64,000 nucleotides of DNA from Salinicola aestuarinus (GTDB taxonomy: Bacteria > Pseudomonadota > Gammaproteobacteria > Pseudomonadales > Halomonadaceae): assembly GCF_003206645.1 (NCBI RefSeq), contig NZ_PZJP01000001.1:255940-319939 (forward strand), in the 5' to 3' direction. Both the position numbers and the translations under genes were made by a program. The first letter of the stretch is position 1; every line of letters begins with the position of its first letter. Below are positions 27,487-34,821 of this stretch, piece by piece. Under the pieces are notes generated by a model. The model searched no databases. It was not told where the DNA came from and was given only the letters and a program-made list of their open reading frames with translations.

Positions 27487-28412
27487 CGTCACGCGTTCAT
27501 CTCAACGAAGTGGCACCCCGCGACGGCCTGCAGATCGAGCCCCGTTGGCTGCCGACCGCGGACAAGATCGCACTCATCGACGCGCTCTCGGCCACCGGCG
27601 TGGCGGCCGTCGAAGCCACTTCCTTCACCTCGCCGAAGGCGATCCCCAACCTGGCCGACGCGCACGAGGTGATGGCCGGCATTCAGCGTCGCGCCGGGGT
27701 GCGTTACGTGGCGCTGGTGCCCAACCAGCGAGGCGCCGAGGGCGCGCTCACGGGCCATGCCGACGAGATCAACCTGGTCATGTCGGCAAGCGACAGCCAT
27801 GGGCTGGCCAACCTGCGCATGACGCCATGGCAGTCGCTCGAGCGCTTCACGCCGCTGGTCGCCATGATTCGCGAGCGTGCTCCCGCGGTGCGCATCAACG
27901 CCTCGCTCTCTACCGCGTTCGGCTGCCCCTTCGACGGCGCGGTGCCAGAGTCGCGGGTTCTCGAGATCATCGACCGTCTCGCCGCCCTGGACGTCGATGG
28001 CGTCACTCTCTGCGATACCACCGGCATGGCCAATCCGCGTCAGGTGGGCGCGCTCTGCGAAGCCGTCATCGCACGGTATCCAATGCTCACGCCGACCCTG
28101 CACGTCCACAATACGCGCGGCATGGGTCTGGCCAACGTGCTCGCAGGCTGGCAGGCCGGCATCCACCATTTCGATGCGGCACTCGGCGGGCTGGGCGGCT
28201 GCCCGTTCGCGCCGGGGGCCAGCGGCAACGTCTGCAGCGAGGATCTGGTGCACATGTTCGAGGAGATGGGCGTCGACACGGGCGTCGACCTGGATGCGCT
28301 CATCCGCGTCGCAGAGACCCTGCCCGATCTGCTCGGCCACGACGTGCCCGGCCAGGTGGTCAAGGCCGGACGGGGCGGACGTCGCTATCCGCTGCCGCCC
28401 GGTATCGGCTGA
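27483..28412 (+). CDS. hydroxymethylglutaryl-CoA lyase
   Basis: A 309-residue TIM-barrel lyase of the HMGL-like family. Motifs are NEVAPRDGLQIEPRW at the N-terminus (metal and substrate ligands), ATSFTSPKAIPNLADA, the metal HxH in LHVHNTRGMGLAN (near 203), and the signature GLGGCPFAPGASGNV (near residues 238-252), whose Cys is the catalytic residue of HMG-CoA lyase. It cleaves HMG-CoA to acetyl-CoA and acetoacetate, the last step of leucine or HMG breakdown. It overlaps the CoA-transferase by four bases. The rest of the leucine pathway is not here, which favours direct use of 3-hydroxy-3-methylglutarate. Confidence 0.93.
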   Translation: MTSRVHLNEVAPRDGLQIEPRWLPTADKIALIDALSATGVAAVEATSFTSPKAIPNLADAHEVMAGIQRRAGVRYVALVPNQRGAEGALTGHADEINLVMSASDSHGLANLRMTPWQSLERFTPLVAMIRERAPAVRINASLSTAFGCPFDGAVPESRVLEIIDRLAALDVDGVTLCDTTGMANPRQVGALCEAVIARYPMLTPTLHVHNTRGMGLANVLAGWQAGIHHFDAALGGLGGCPFAPGASGNVCSEDLVHMFEEMGVDTGVDLDALIRVAETLPDLLGHDVPGQVVKAGRGGRRYPLPPGIG

Positions 28413-28423
28413 CGCCGGACGCG

Positions 28424-28801
28424 CTACACCAGTTTGCCCGGATTCCTGATGCCCAGCGGATCGAGAGCCTGCTTGATCGCACGCATTACCACCCAGCCCT
28501 CACCGTGCTCGGCCTCCATGTAGACACGCTTGCCGGTACCGATGCCGTGCTCGCCGGTGCAGGTGCCGCCAGCGGCCAGGGCGCGCGCGATCAGGCGCTG
28601 CCACCGAACTCCTGACGCAGCTCGGCCATCGTCTCGGCCTGCTCCGTCACCCCGGCGTGAGTGCCGTGAAACTCGAGAAAGAGCGTCGGCTTCTCGGCGT
28701 AGTCGAGGTGCGAGAAGCGGTTGACCGCGCGCATCGCGAGCGCGTCCATCAGCTCGATCCGGGCCATGGGGATGCCGTACTGGATCGAGGCGATGACGGT
28801 A
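28424..28801 (-). pseudogene. truncated, frameshifted copy of the downstream FAD-linked oxidase gene
   Basis: 28414-28801 matches 29767-30446 at about 97% (about a dozen mismatches by eye). The copy keeps the 3' end of the oxidase gene, including the TAG stop, but lacks 292 bp equal to 29954-30245. The missing piece lies between two short CGCTG repeats, so slippage or recombination between them is likely, and 292 is not a multiple of three, so the frame is broken. The copy also lacks the 5' two-thirds. It adjoins the HMG-CoA lyase stop directly, so it may be the original 3' end left in place. A 195-codon open frame running through it to 29011 is a chance fusion. Confidence 0.9.
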
Positions 28802-29030
28802 GATGTTTCGTGGAACACCTATAGGATAAAAATGCGCCACAAGTTCGCCGGGTTCAATGTGCTCGGCGATGCTTGAAGCGGCGATGGTGCTGATGCGTAA
28901 CCTTGGCGCCGCCATCAGGTCCGGCAGGGCGGTGACGCTGGGCCACGCGCCCCGAACGTCAAAAGAGAACATCGCCCTCGACGAGCAATCGATTGAAAGG
29001 AGGGTTAGCATTTATGGGGTGGTTAAACGA

Positions 29031-29057
29031 AATACGCCCGCGCGAGGCGGGCGTATT
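29031..29057. terminator. perfect 11-bp stem hairpin in the island
   Basis: AATACGCCCGC, loop GCGAG, then GCGGGCGTATT. The flanking A and T bases make it a possible bidirectional terminator. Confidence 0.55.
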
Positions 29058-29088
29058 GGCAACGAAACGCGGACACGAATCGTTGCGA

Positions 29089-29111
29089 CCTGAAGATCGC
29101 TTCAGAATGCC
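29089..29111. repeat. 23-bp repeat, copy 1
   Basis: Begins CCTGAAGATCGCTTC and ends AGAATGCC. It matches 29438-29460 with a single C/T difference. The core TGAAG-ATCG-CTTCA can form a small hairpin. Confidence 0.75.
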
Positions 29112-29258
29112 AATTCATCTTCGCTCAACTCATCGTTGAGTGCAAACCATCTAATTGATGCCATTAAAAGCCGGTCTTGTTTGCTTCGGGGCTTCGCCTT
29201 CATGGAGACGAGGCAACCTTTTTTGTATCTGAAACGCGACGATTTCGAGCTTGACATG

Positions 29259-29282
29259 AAAAAAGCCGCGCAGCGATGCGGC
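29259..29282 (-). terminator. rho-independent terminator reading minus strand
   Basis: On the minus strand GCCGC, an 8-nt loop and GCGGC are followed by six T residues. It would end a minus-strand transcript coming from the island, although no minus-strand gene was recognised upstream of it. Confidence 0.6.
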
Positions 29283-29381
29283 CTCTAGGAAGACGCATTT
29301 TTGTCCAAAGGAGTATCACAATAAAAGGACACATCTAGGCTTGGAAAAAGCAACCGCTACCATATAGAGTGTTTTCAACGG

Positions 29382-29420
29382 CTTGTCGGTCGGGGCGGAC
29401 ACCCCACCGGTACCGACAAG
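29382..29420. repeat. nested inverted repeat (9-bp outer stem, GGGG/CCCC inner stem)
   Basis: CTTGTCGGT (29382-29390) pairs with ACCGACAAG (29412-29420). Inside, GGGG (29392-29395) pairs with CCCC (29402-29405). Such a two-tier hairpin could be a replication or packaging origin or a structured RNA; nothing in sequence settles which. Confidence 0.6.
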
Positions 29421-29437
29421 AATCACTAACCCAAGCG

Positions 29438-29460
29438 CCTGAAGATCGCTTTAGAATGCC
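29438..29460. repeat. 23-bp repeat, copy 2
   Basis: Second copy of the 29089-29111 unit, 349 bp downstream in the same orientation. Its one substitution turns a C-G pair of the core hairpin into a wobble pair, so the fold is kept. Confidence 0.75.
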
Positions 29461-29528
29461 TCCGATCTACACCCCTACGTAATGCCGGAGTAGGGAGAAG
29501 GGCGCCCCGACTAAGGGAGCAAACGCCA

Positions 29529-29615
29529 ATGACTAGCGCGGAACTGTCATATGCGTTCGGGGCCGCAGGTATCACCTGTAGCCTCATCGCCTACTACCTC
29601 CAGGTCTATTCTTGA
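29529..29615 (+). CDS. 28-residue hydrophobic peptide ORF in the island
   Basis: ATG at 29529 follows an AAGGGAG box by nine bases. The peptide starts MTSAELSYAFGAAG, continues with one membrane-spanning stretch rich in Ile, Leu, Ala and Tyr, and ends QVYS. A terminator-like hairpin begins 11 bp after the stop. Small single-helix peptides of about 30 residues are typical of filamentous-phage minor coat proteins and of type I toxins, but no similarity was recognised to a named family. Confidence 0.4.
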   Translation: MTSAELSYAFGAAGITCSLIAYYLQVYS

Positions 29616-29626
29616 CCTAACCACAG

Positions 29627-29649
29627 GCCCCGGGGATATGGCTCGGGGC
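29627..29649 (+). terminator. hairpin after the small membrane-peptide ORF
   Basis: GCCCCG (29627-29632) pairs with CGGGGC (29644-29649), followed by TTCT. Suits the end of the 29529-29615 transcript. Confidence 0.5.
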
Positions 29650-29677
29650 TTCTAATGCTAATCCCACGCGTACTAAA

Positions 29678-29700
29678 AGCCCCCGGTTTAACCGAGGGCT
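29678..29700 (+). terminator. second terminator-like hairpin near the island end
   Basis: AGCCCCCGG, loop TTTAA, CCGAGGGCT with one mismatch; preceded by an A-run and followed by ATTTAT. Could work in either direction, including for the minus-strand oxidase gene that ends at 29777. Confidence 0.6.
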
Positions 29701-29776
29701 ATTTATAGCCTTCCTAACAATAACTCATCTACGATCAAGCTCCTTGGGAGTCATGCTCTTTGAAAGGCCGGACGCG

Positions 29777-31192
29777 CTACACCAGCTTGCCCGGATTCAT
29801 GATGCCCAGCGGGTCGAGGGCCTGCTTGATCGCACGCATCACCGCCCAGCCCTCGCCGTGCTCGGCCTCCATGTAGACACGCTTGCCGGTACCGATGCCG
29901 TGCTCGCCGGTGCAGGTGCCGCCGGCGGCCAGGGCGCGCGCGATCAGGCGCTGATTGAAGGCGGCGAGCGTCGCCATCTCCTGTTCGCTGTCGCGATCCA
30001 CGGCGACGACCAGATGGAAGTTGCCGTCGCCGACATGGCCCAGCAGCGGCGCGATCAGGCCACACTCGGCGACGTCCGCCTGGGTCGCCTCGATGCAGGC
30101 GGCGAGTTCGGAGATCGGCACGCAGACATCGGTGGCGAGAAACTCCATCCCCGGTCGCAGCGCCTTGGCCGCGTAAGCCGCTTCATGTCGCGCCTGCCAC
30201 AGCGTCTGGCGCGCCTCCTCCTTCGTCGCCCAGGCGAAGTCGCTGCCACCGAACTCCTGGCACAGCTCGGCCATCGTCTCGGCTTGCTCCGTCACCCCGG
30301 CGTGAGTGCCGTGAAACTCGAGAAAGAGCGTCGGCTTCTCGGCGTAATCGAGGTGCGAGAAGCGGTTGACCGCGCGCATCGCGAGCGCGTCCATCAGCTC
30401 GATCCGGGCCATGGGGATGCCGTACTGGATCGAGGCGATGACGGTATCGATGGCGCCGGCGACCTCCTCGAACGCCACCGTGGCGCTGGAGATCGCCTCC
30501 GGCAGGCCGTGGAGCTTCACCGTCAGCTCGGTGATGATCCCCAGCGTCCCCTCCGCCCCGATCATCAAATGGTTCAGGTCGTAGCCGGCGGCGGACTTGC
30601 GCGCCCGGCTGCCGGTCTTCACCACGCGGCCGTCCGGCATCACCACCGTCATCGCCAGCACGTTCTCGCGGATGGTGCCGTAGCGCACGGTGTTGGTGCC
30701 GCTGGCGCGGGTCGAGGCCATGCCGCCGAAGCTGGCATCCGCCCCCGGGTCTACGGAGAAGAACAGACCCGTGGCGCGCAGATCGGTGTTGAGCTGCATC
30801 CGCGTGACGCCGGGCTGCACGGTGGCGTCCATGTCCTCGGCGCGCACCTCGACGACGGCGTTCATCTGCCCCAGATCGACACAGAGCCCGCCCTGACCGG
30901 CAATCACCTGCCCCTCGATGGACGTGCCCACCCCGTAGGGAATGACCGGTACGCGCTGCGCCGCGCAGGCGCGCACGACAGCGGCCACCTCCTCGGTGGT
31001 GTGCGGAAAGCAGACGGCATCCGGCGCAGCCGGGTGGTGCCAGGACTCATCGTGGCCGTGTGCCTCGCGGATGCCCGTCGCTGTGGTGATGCGCTCGCCG
31101 AGTACCGGCTCGAGTGCCGCGATCAGCGCCTCGATGGTGGCGGGGGATGGACGCGGCAAGAGATCGGCGGGACACGCGGCAGCGGATGACAT
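29777..31192 (-). CDS. FAD-linked oxidase, D-lactate dehydrogenase (cytochrome)/glycolate oxidase GlcD type
   Basis: A 471-residue flavoprotein of the vanillyl-alcohol-oxidase fold. The FAD_binding_4 domain (about 55-235) shows PHTTEEVAAVVRACAAQRVPVIPYGVGTS, LGFMASTRASGTN-like GGMASTRASGTN and MIGAEGTLGIITE. The FAD-oxidase C-terminal domain (about 240-470) shows HVGDGNFH and the HGIGTGKR motif near the end. It oxidises a 2-hydroxyacid, most likely D-lactate, and feeds electrons to cytochrome c or quinone. No glcE/glcF or iron-sulfur partner is adjacent, which favours the single-subunit Dld type. The 3' third is duplicated at 28424-28801. Confidence 0.9.
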   Translation of the reverse strand: MSSAAACPADLLPRPSPATIEALIAALEPVLGERITTATGIREAHGHDESWHHPAAPDAVCFPHTTEEVAAVVRACAAQRVPVIPYGVGTSIEGQVIAGQGGLCVDLGQMNAVVEVRAEDMDATVQPGVTRMQLNTDLRATGLFFSVDPGADASFGGMASTRASGTNTVRYGTIRENVLAMTVVMPDGRVVKTGSRARKSAAGYDLNHLMIGAEGTLGIITELTVKLHGLPEAISSATVAFEEVAGAIDTVIASIQYGIPMARIELMDALAMRAVNRFSHLDYAEKPTLFLEFHGTHAGVTEQAETMAELCQEFGGSDFAWATKEEARQTLWQARHEAAYAAKALRPGMEFLATDVCVPISELAACIEATQADVAECGLIAPLLGHVGDGNFHLVVAVDRDSEQEMATLAAFNQRLIARALAAGGTCTGEHGIGTGKRVYMEAEHGEGWAVMRAIKQALDPLGIMNPGKLV

Positions 31193-31492
31193 GACAACAC
31201 CTCGGGAAAGCGAAATGAAAGAACGACAGCGTATTCAATGAGCACGCTATCGATCCGCCAGCATACGCGTCTCGAGGCGACAGAGAACAGGAAATAGGGA
31301 ACCTTGCATGGCGTGACGGGCATTCGCGCGTGGCCCGCACGCCCTCTGCAAGAGGTCTCGAGTCTCACGAGCGAGGTACGAGGATCGAAAGGATCGAAAG
31401 GATCGAAAGGAGAGTGAAGCGAATGAGAGGCGCGAGAGACAGCAGACAGCGACCGACACCCTCGCCGCCGTCGGCGTGGGTGTCATTCGGGA
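31193..31492. other. spacer between Gfo/Idh gene and FAD-linked oxidase gene
   Basis: No convincing gene. It carries three perfect 9-bp GGATCGAAA repeats at 31382-31408 and is the likely promoter region for the oxidase gene. A 79-codon open frame through the repeats gives a serine/arginine-rich, repeat-driven translation and is not believed. Confidence 0.6.
31382..31408. repeat. 9-bp tandem repeat, three copies
   Basis: GGATCGAAA is repeated three times in a row without mismatch, then GG AGAG follows. It lies about 190 bp upstream of the FAD-linked oxidase start and could vary in copy number. Confidence 0.85.
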
Positions 31493-32602
31493 TCAGGCCG
31501 ATTGCGTGATGACACCCACCAGCTGATCTTCCGAAGGCATCGCAGCCGGCGTGAGTGTCTGCGTCTGCTCGGACGTGACGTAGCGGTCGCGGCTTCTAGG
31601 TTCGAGCTCGATGGTTCGGCCGGTATCGAGCGCCTGCTCGATGGCAGCCAGTACGCGCACGTCCATCAACCCCTCCTCGCCATCGGGCTCGGGCTGGCGA
31701 TCGTTTAAGATGCAGTCGGAGAAGTACTGAACTTCGCCGCCGAACTGATCGACCGGCTCGAAACGGTACGTCTGACGCGCCTCACCCGTGTCGACGACGT
31801 AGGTCAGTTCGAGCTCGGGGCCAAAACCGAAACACGGCGAGGCGTGCACGGTGGCCTGCGTCCCAATGAGCGAAAAGGTCTCGATCGCGGCCGTTGCATA
31901 ACTCACGGTGAATTGCGCGGTGCGGTTTTCCGGGAACAGCAGCGTGACGGCGACGGTGTCGTGAAAGTCGAATCCACGCGTCGGATCCTGGGTACCGATG
32001 GCCTGGACGGCAATGGGCTCGGCGGCGAAGAGCTGACGCGCTTCGTTGAGCGGGTAGGCGCCCATGTCCGGCACCGGGCCACCCCAGTAGCCGTTGTGCC
32101 CGCGCGAATTTCGCTCGTCGACGTTCTGGGAAAAGCTCGCGCTGAAGGCGCGCAGCGTGCCGAAATCCCCGCGGCGCGCCCGCGTGAAGAGATCGACGGA
32201 GCCCGGTTCGCAATGCAAGCGATAGGCCGTCATCAACTTGGCGTTACTGCTGCGCTGCGCCTCGATCATCTTCTCGCACTCTTCCACCGAGGTGGCGAGC
32301 GGCTTCTCGCACAGCACGTGGATGCCCGCGTCGAGCGCCGCCATGACGAAGGAGGTGTGCCGAAAGTTCGGCGTTGCCACGTAAACGGCGTCGATGTCGC
32401 CGGACCGCAGGAGCGTCTCGTAATCGTCGTAGGTATGCGCCTGAATACCGCACTGGTCAGCCAGCGCGTCGGCCTTCTTGGCATCGCCCGTTATCAGGGC
32501 GACGAGTTCGGCATTGTCGGCCTGGCCGATGCCCGGCATGAAAGCCTGCTGCGAAATCTGACCGCCACCGATGACGGCGTAGCGGATTTTTTGACGACTC
32601 AT
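31493..32602 (-). CDS. Gfo/Idh/MocA family NAD(P)-dependent oxidoreductase
   Basis: A 369-residue sugar/inositol dehydrogenase-like protein. The Rossmann domain (1-125) has YAVIGGGQISQQAFMPG and the catalytic-loop EKPLATSVEECE. The C-terminal alpha/beta domain (about 130-360) has HNGYWGGPVPDMGAYPLNEARQLF, which aligns with the G-G-x-D-x-G substrate region and lacks the usual His in the last part. The start is ATG 32602 because AAAGGA is six bases away; ATG 32620 has no ribosome site. Divergent from the acyl-CoA dehydrogenase cassette. Substrate is unknown; these enzymes oxidise or reduce sugars and sugar derivatives. Confidence 0.9.
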   Translation of the reverse strand: MSRQKIRYAVIGGGQISQQAFMPGIGQADNAELVALITGDAKKADALADQCGIQAHTYDDYETLLRSGDIDAVYVATPNFRHTSFVMAALDAGIHVLCEKPLATSVEECEKMIEAQRSSNAKLMTAYRLHCEPGSVDLFTRARRGDFGTLRAFSASFSQNVDERNSRGHNGYWGGPVPDMGAYPLNEARQLFAAEPIAVQAIGTQDPTRGFDFHDTVAVTLLFPENRTAQFTVSYATAAIETFSLIGTQATVHASPCFGFGPELELTYVVDTGEARQTYRFEPVDQFGGEVQYFSDCILNDRQPEPDGEEGLMDVRVLAAIEQALDTGRTIELEPRSRDRYVTSEQTQTLTPAAMPSEDQLVGVITQSA

Positions 32603-32938
32603 GTCCATTCCTTTAGCCATGACGATAAAACGTTAGGAGGGAAATCATCCCGCGATCAGCATGGCACTCCACGCGTGAATTTCCACGATCCGAGGGATTT
32701 TTGATTGATCGATCATGGAGTTGCCTACCACACCCTCGTTTGATCGCCGCGTGACGCCCCCCTGTCTGCCGCCGTCGTTGGTCTCGGATCGCCGCACGAG
32801 CGGCTACCAGGACATGACGTTCCTCGCGACTATCGACGGGCCTGGATTACCGATTGCCGCCAATCGGCGTATTGTCGCGCTTACAGTGGCGTTCGCCACG
32901 GTGCCAGGGCCGGCGCGCGGCGTCGCAAGGAAGCGTGG
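32603..32938. other. divergent promoter region, Gfo/Idh versus acyl-CoA dehydrogenase cassette
   Basis: No gene seen. It contains an AT-rich stretch with overlapping TTGATTGATCGATCA, a 7-bp dyad CCGATTG-CCG-CAATCGG-like hairpin near 32857-32874, and GTGGCG-TT-CGCCAC further down. Promoters for both sides must lie here. Confidence 0.5.
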
Positions 32939-34066
32939 ATGCGTTGTCCGGAGAGCGACGACCCCGTCGCCAGGCTCTGTGCCGAGTGGAAGACCCCGGC
33001 AGCAGAGGCCGAGACACTCGCCGCGCGGTTTGGCGAACTCTGTCATCGGGGGTGCGATCGGCTGCCGCTGCCGGGCGGGGGTGACACGCTTTCGCGCTGG
33101 CACGCACTGGCCAGCGTGGCGGGATCCGACCTCGCCCTGGTCAAACTCTTCGAGAGCCATACCGACGCCCTGGCGATTCTCGCCGAGATCAGCGACCTCT
33201 CACGTCACCCGTCGGCGGCAACCTGGGCCGTGTGGGCCTCGGAGCCGCCGTTCGCGCGACTCGAGGTCCTGCCCGCCCGAGACCCGACGTCGCTCACTCT
33301 CGATTCGAAACCGCTAGCGGGTCATCAGCGCATTCGGCTGCGCGGCACCAAGGCGTGGTGCTCGGGGGCGGCGACCGTCACCCACGCGCTCGTCACTGCC
33401 TGGCACGACGACACGCCCTACCTTGCCGCCGTCGCCCTCGACACCCCCGGTATCCAGATTACCCGGAGCGGCTGGCACGCCGTGGGCATGGCCGTTACCC
33501 AGAGCGTCGATGTCGTCTTCCGGGACGTCGAAGCGACGATTGTCGGCACCGCCGCAAGCTATCTCGAGCGGCCCGGCTTCTGGTACGGCGGCATCGGCGT
33601 GGCGGCGTGCTGGTGGGGCGCGGCGGTACGGCTCGGCGACACGCTTCGTGCTAGCGCCGGCCGGCACGGCGAGCCCCACGCCCTCGCGCATCTCGGTGCG
33701 GTCGACGTTGCACTCCACCATGGCCGATTGCGTCTCAAGGATGCCGCGGCGGAGATCGATCAGTCTGCGCGTTCGGACACCGACTCGCGGCCGCGTGACG
33801 AATCGCTACAAGCGGCGCGCTACCTCGCGTTGTCGGTGCGTGCCGCCATCGATCACGTCGTCGCCGAAGTACTCCATCACGTCGGGCGCGGCGCCGGTGC
33901 CGGCCCCTACTGCCGTGACCCGGCGTTCGCGCGATTGATCGCGGATCTACCGGTATTCGTCCGCCAGTGTCACGCCGAGCGGGACCTGGAAGCGATCGGC
34001 GCCTATCGCGCCGAGCAGGACACCACCGCCTGGACGTTACGCCACCACGGGAAACGACAGCCATGA
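32939..34066 (+). CDS. acyl-CoA dehydrogenase-like flavoprotein, first gene of the NodS/PIG-L cassette
   Basis: A 375-residue protein with an acyl-CoA dehydrogenase outline: an N-terminal helical part (1-110), a central beta domain (about 110-215) with RLRGTKAWCSGAATVTHALVTA and VDVVFRDVEA, and a C-terminal helical bundle. It is poorly conserved against ordinary fatty-acid enzymes, and I could not place the catalytic glutamate. The ATG at 32939 has no strong ribosome site. It overlaps the PIG-L gene by four bases (ATGA), the first of three coupled junctions. In this setting it may desaturate or oxidise the acyl or amino group of a small conjugate rather than serve beta-oxidation. Confidence 0.75.
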   Translation: MRCPESDDPVARLCAEWKTPAAEAETLAARFGELCHRGCDRLPLPGGGDTLSRWHALASVAGSDLALVKLFESHTDALAILAEISDLSRHPSAATWAVWASEPPFARLEVLPARDPTSLTLDSKPLAGHQRIRLRGTKAWCSGAATVTHALVTAWHDDTPYLAAVALDTPGIQITRSGWHAVGMAVTQSVDVVFRDVEATIVGTAASYLERPGFWYGGIGVAACWWGAAVRLGDTLRASAGRHGEPHALAHLGAVDVALHHGRLRLKDAAAEIDQSARSDTDSRPRDESLQAARYLALSVRAAIDHVVAEVLHHVGRGAGAGPYCRDPAFARLIADLPVFVRQCHAERDLEAIGAYRAEQDTTAWTLRHHGKRQP

Positions 34067-34821
34067 ACGAGGAACGCCCCCACTTCGGTGGCAGCGGCAC
34101 GCCGCTCGAACGCTGGCGCGATGACCCGGAGCTGGCTGACCTGCCCTCGCTGAATCTCGCGGCCATCTTCGAAGAGAGCCGGCGGGTGGTGGTGATCGCC
34201 CCGCACCCGGACGACGAGATCCTGGGCTGCGGGGGGCTGCTGATGCAGCTTCACGCCCTCGGCCGGGAACTGCTGCTGGTCTCGGTGACCGATGGCACCG
34301 GCAGTCATCCTGGCTCCTCCCTGTGGCCCGCCGCCCGGCTGGCCGCCACACGCCCGCAAGAGAGCCGACGCGCCCTCGCTCGTCTCGGGCTCGCGTCCCT
34401 GGAGACGATGAGGCTTAGGCTGACGGACACCCAGGTCGCCGGCGAGGCGAGGACGCTGGCCTATCGTCTGCACCGTCTGCTGCACGATGACGACATCCTG
34501 CTCACCACCTGGCGCGGCGACGGCCACGCCGATCACGAGGCGACCGGTGAGGTCTGCGCCGCGCTGGTCGACGGCAGCAGTCGCACGGTGGTCGAAATGC
34601 CGATCTGGATGTGGCACTGGGCCGAGCCGGGTGACGCCCGCGTGCCCTGGCACCGCGCGCACCGGCTTCCTCTCGACGAGTCGGCGCGTGCCGCCAAGCG
34701 CCACGCGATGGTCGAACACGGCAGCCAGTGTCAGCCAGACCGTTCCACCGGTGCGCCGCCGATACTGTCAGCGCTGGCACTGGAGCGACTGACGCAGCCC
34801 CACGAGGTGTTCCTGCTATGA
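34063..34821 (+). CDS. PIG-L/LmbE family deacetylase
   Basis: A 252-residue zinc deacetylase. The metal and catalytic motif is VVVIAPHPDDEILGCGG (HPDDE near residues 47-51), with the third ligand in the later GDGHADHEATGE (near 156-166). Family members remove the N-acetyl group from GlcNAc-type sugars or related N-acyl compounds. The ATG at 34063 overlaps the upstream stop; the downstream methyltransferase ATG overlaps its own stop (ATGA at 34818). In this cassette it would expose a sugar amine for later methylation or acylation. A mycothiol or bacillithiol role is unlikely in a gammaproteobacterium. Confidence 0.9.
   Translation: MNEERPHFGGSGTPLERWRDDPELADLPSLNLAAIFEESRRVVVIAPHPDDEILGCGGLLMQLHALGRELLLVSVTDGTGSHPGSSLWPAARLAATRPQESRRALARLGLASLETMRLRLTDTQVAGEARTLAYRLHRLLHDDDILLTTWRGDGHADHEATGEVCAALVDGSSRTVVEMPIWMWHWAEPGDARVPWHRAHRLPLDESARAAKRHAMVEHGSQCQPDRSTGAPPILSALALERLTQPHEVFLL

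Larger units (their letters stand above)
28802..29766. mobile_element. 965-bp island between the two oxidase copies (decayed integrative or phage-like element?)
   Basis: This DNA separates the damaged and intact oxidase copies. The first 190 bp are GC-rich and may be a decayed gene; the rest is clearly AT-richer than the chromosome. It holds a perfect 11-bp hairpin (29031-29057), a 23-bp repeat pair, a minus-strand terminator, a nested inverted repeat (29382-29420), a 28-codon membrane-peptide ORF and two more terminator-like hairpins. No integrase, transposase or IS ends were recognised. The dense short ORF and hairpin mix recalls filamentous-phage or satellite DNA, but that is inference. 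Confidence 0.45.

Noticed and set aside
28802..28990. Possible transposase remnant at the left end of the island
   Set aside because: Short stretches of three frames were read; none matched a recognised IS family and no terminal inverted repeats were found.
28424..29011. 195-codon minus-strand ORF covering the damaged oxidase copy
   Set aside because: It joins unrelated island sequence to an out-of-frame and truncated remnant, so it is not an intact gene.
29014..29139. 41-codon plus-strand ORF with an AAAGGAGGG box (MGWLNEIRPREAG...)
   Set aside because: A perfect 11-bp hairpin and the 23-bp repeat lie inside it, which argues for a non-coding element; kept only as a possibility.
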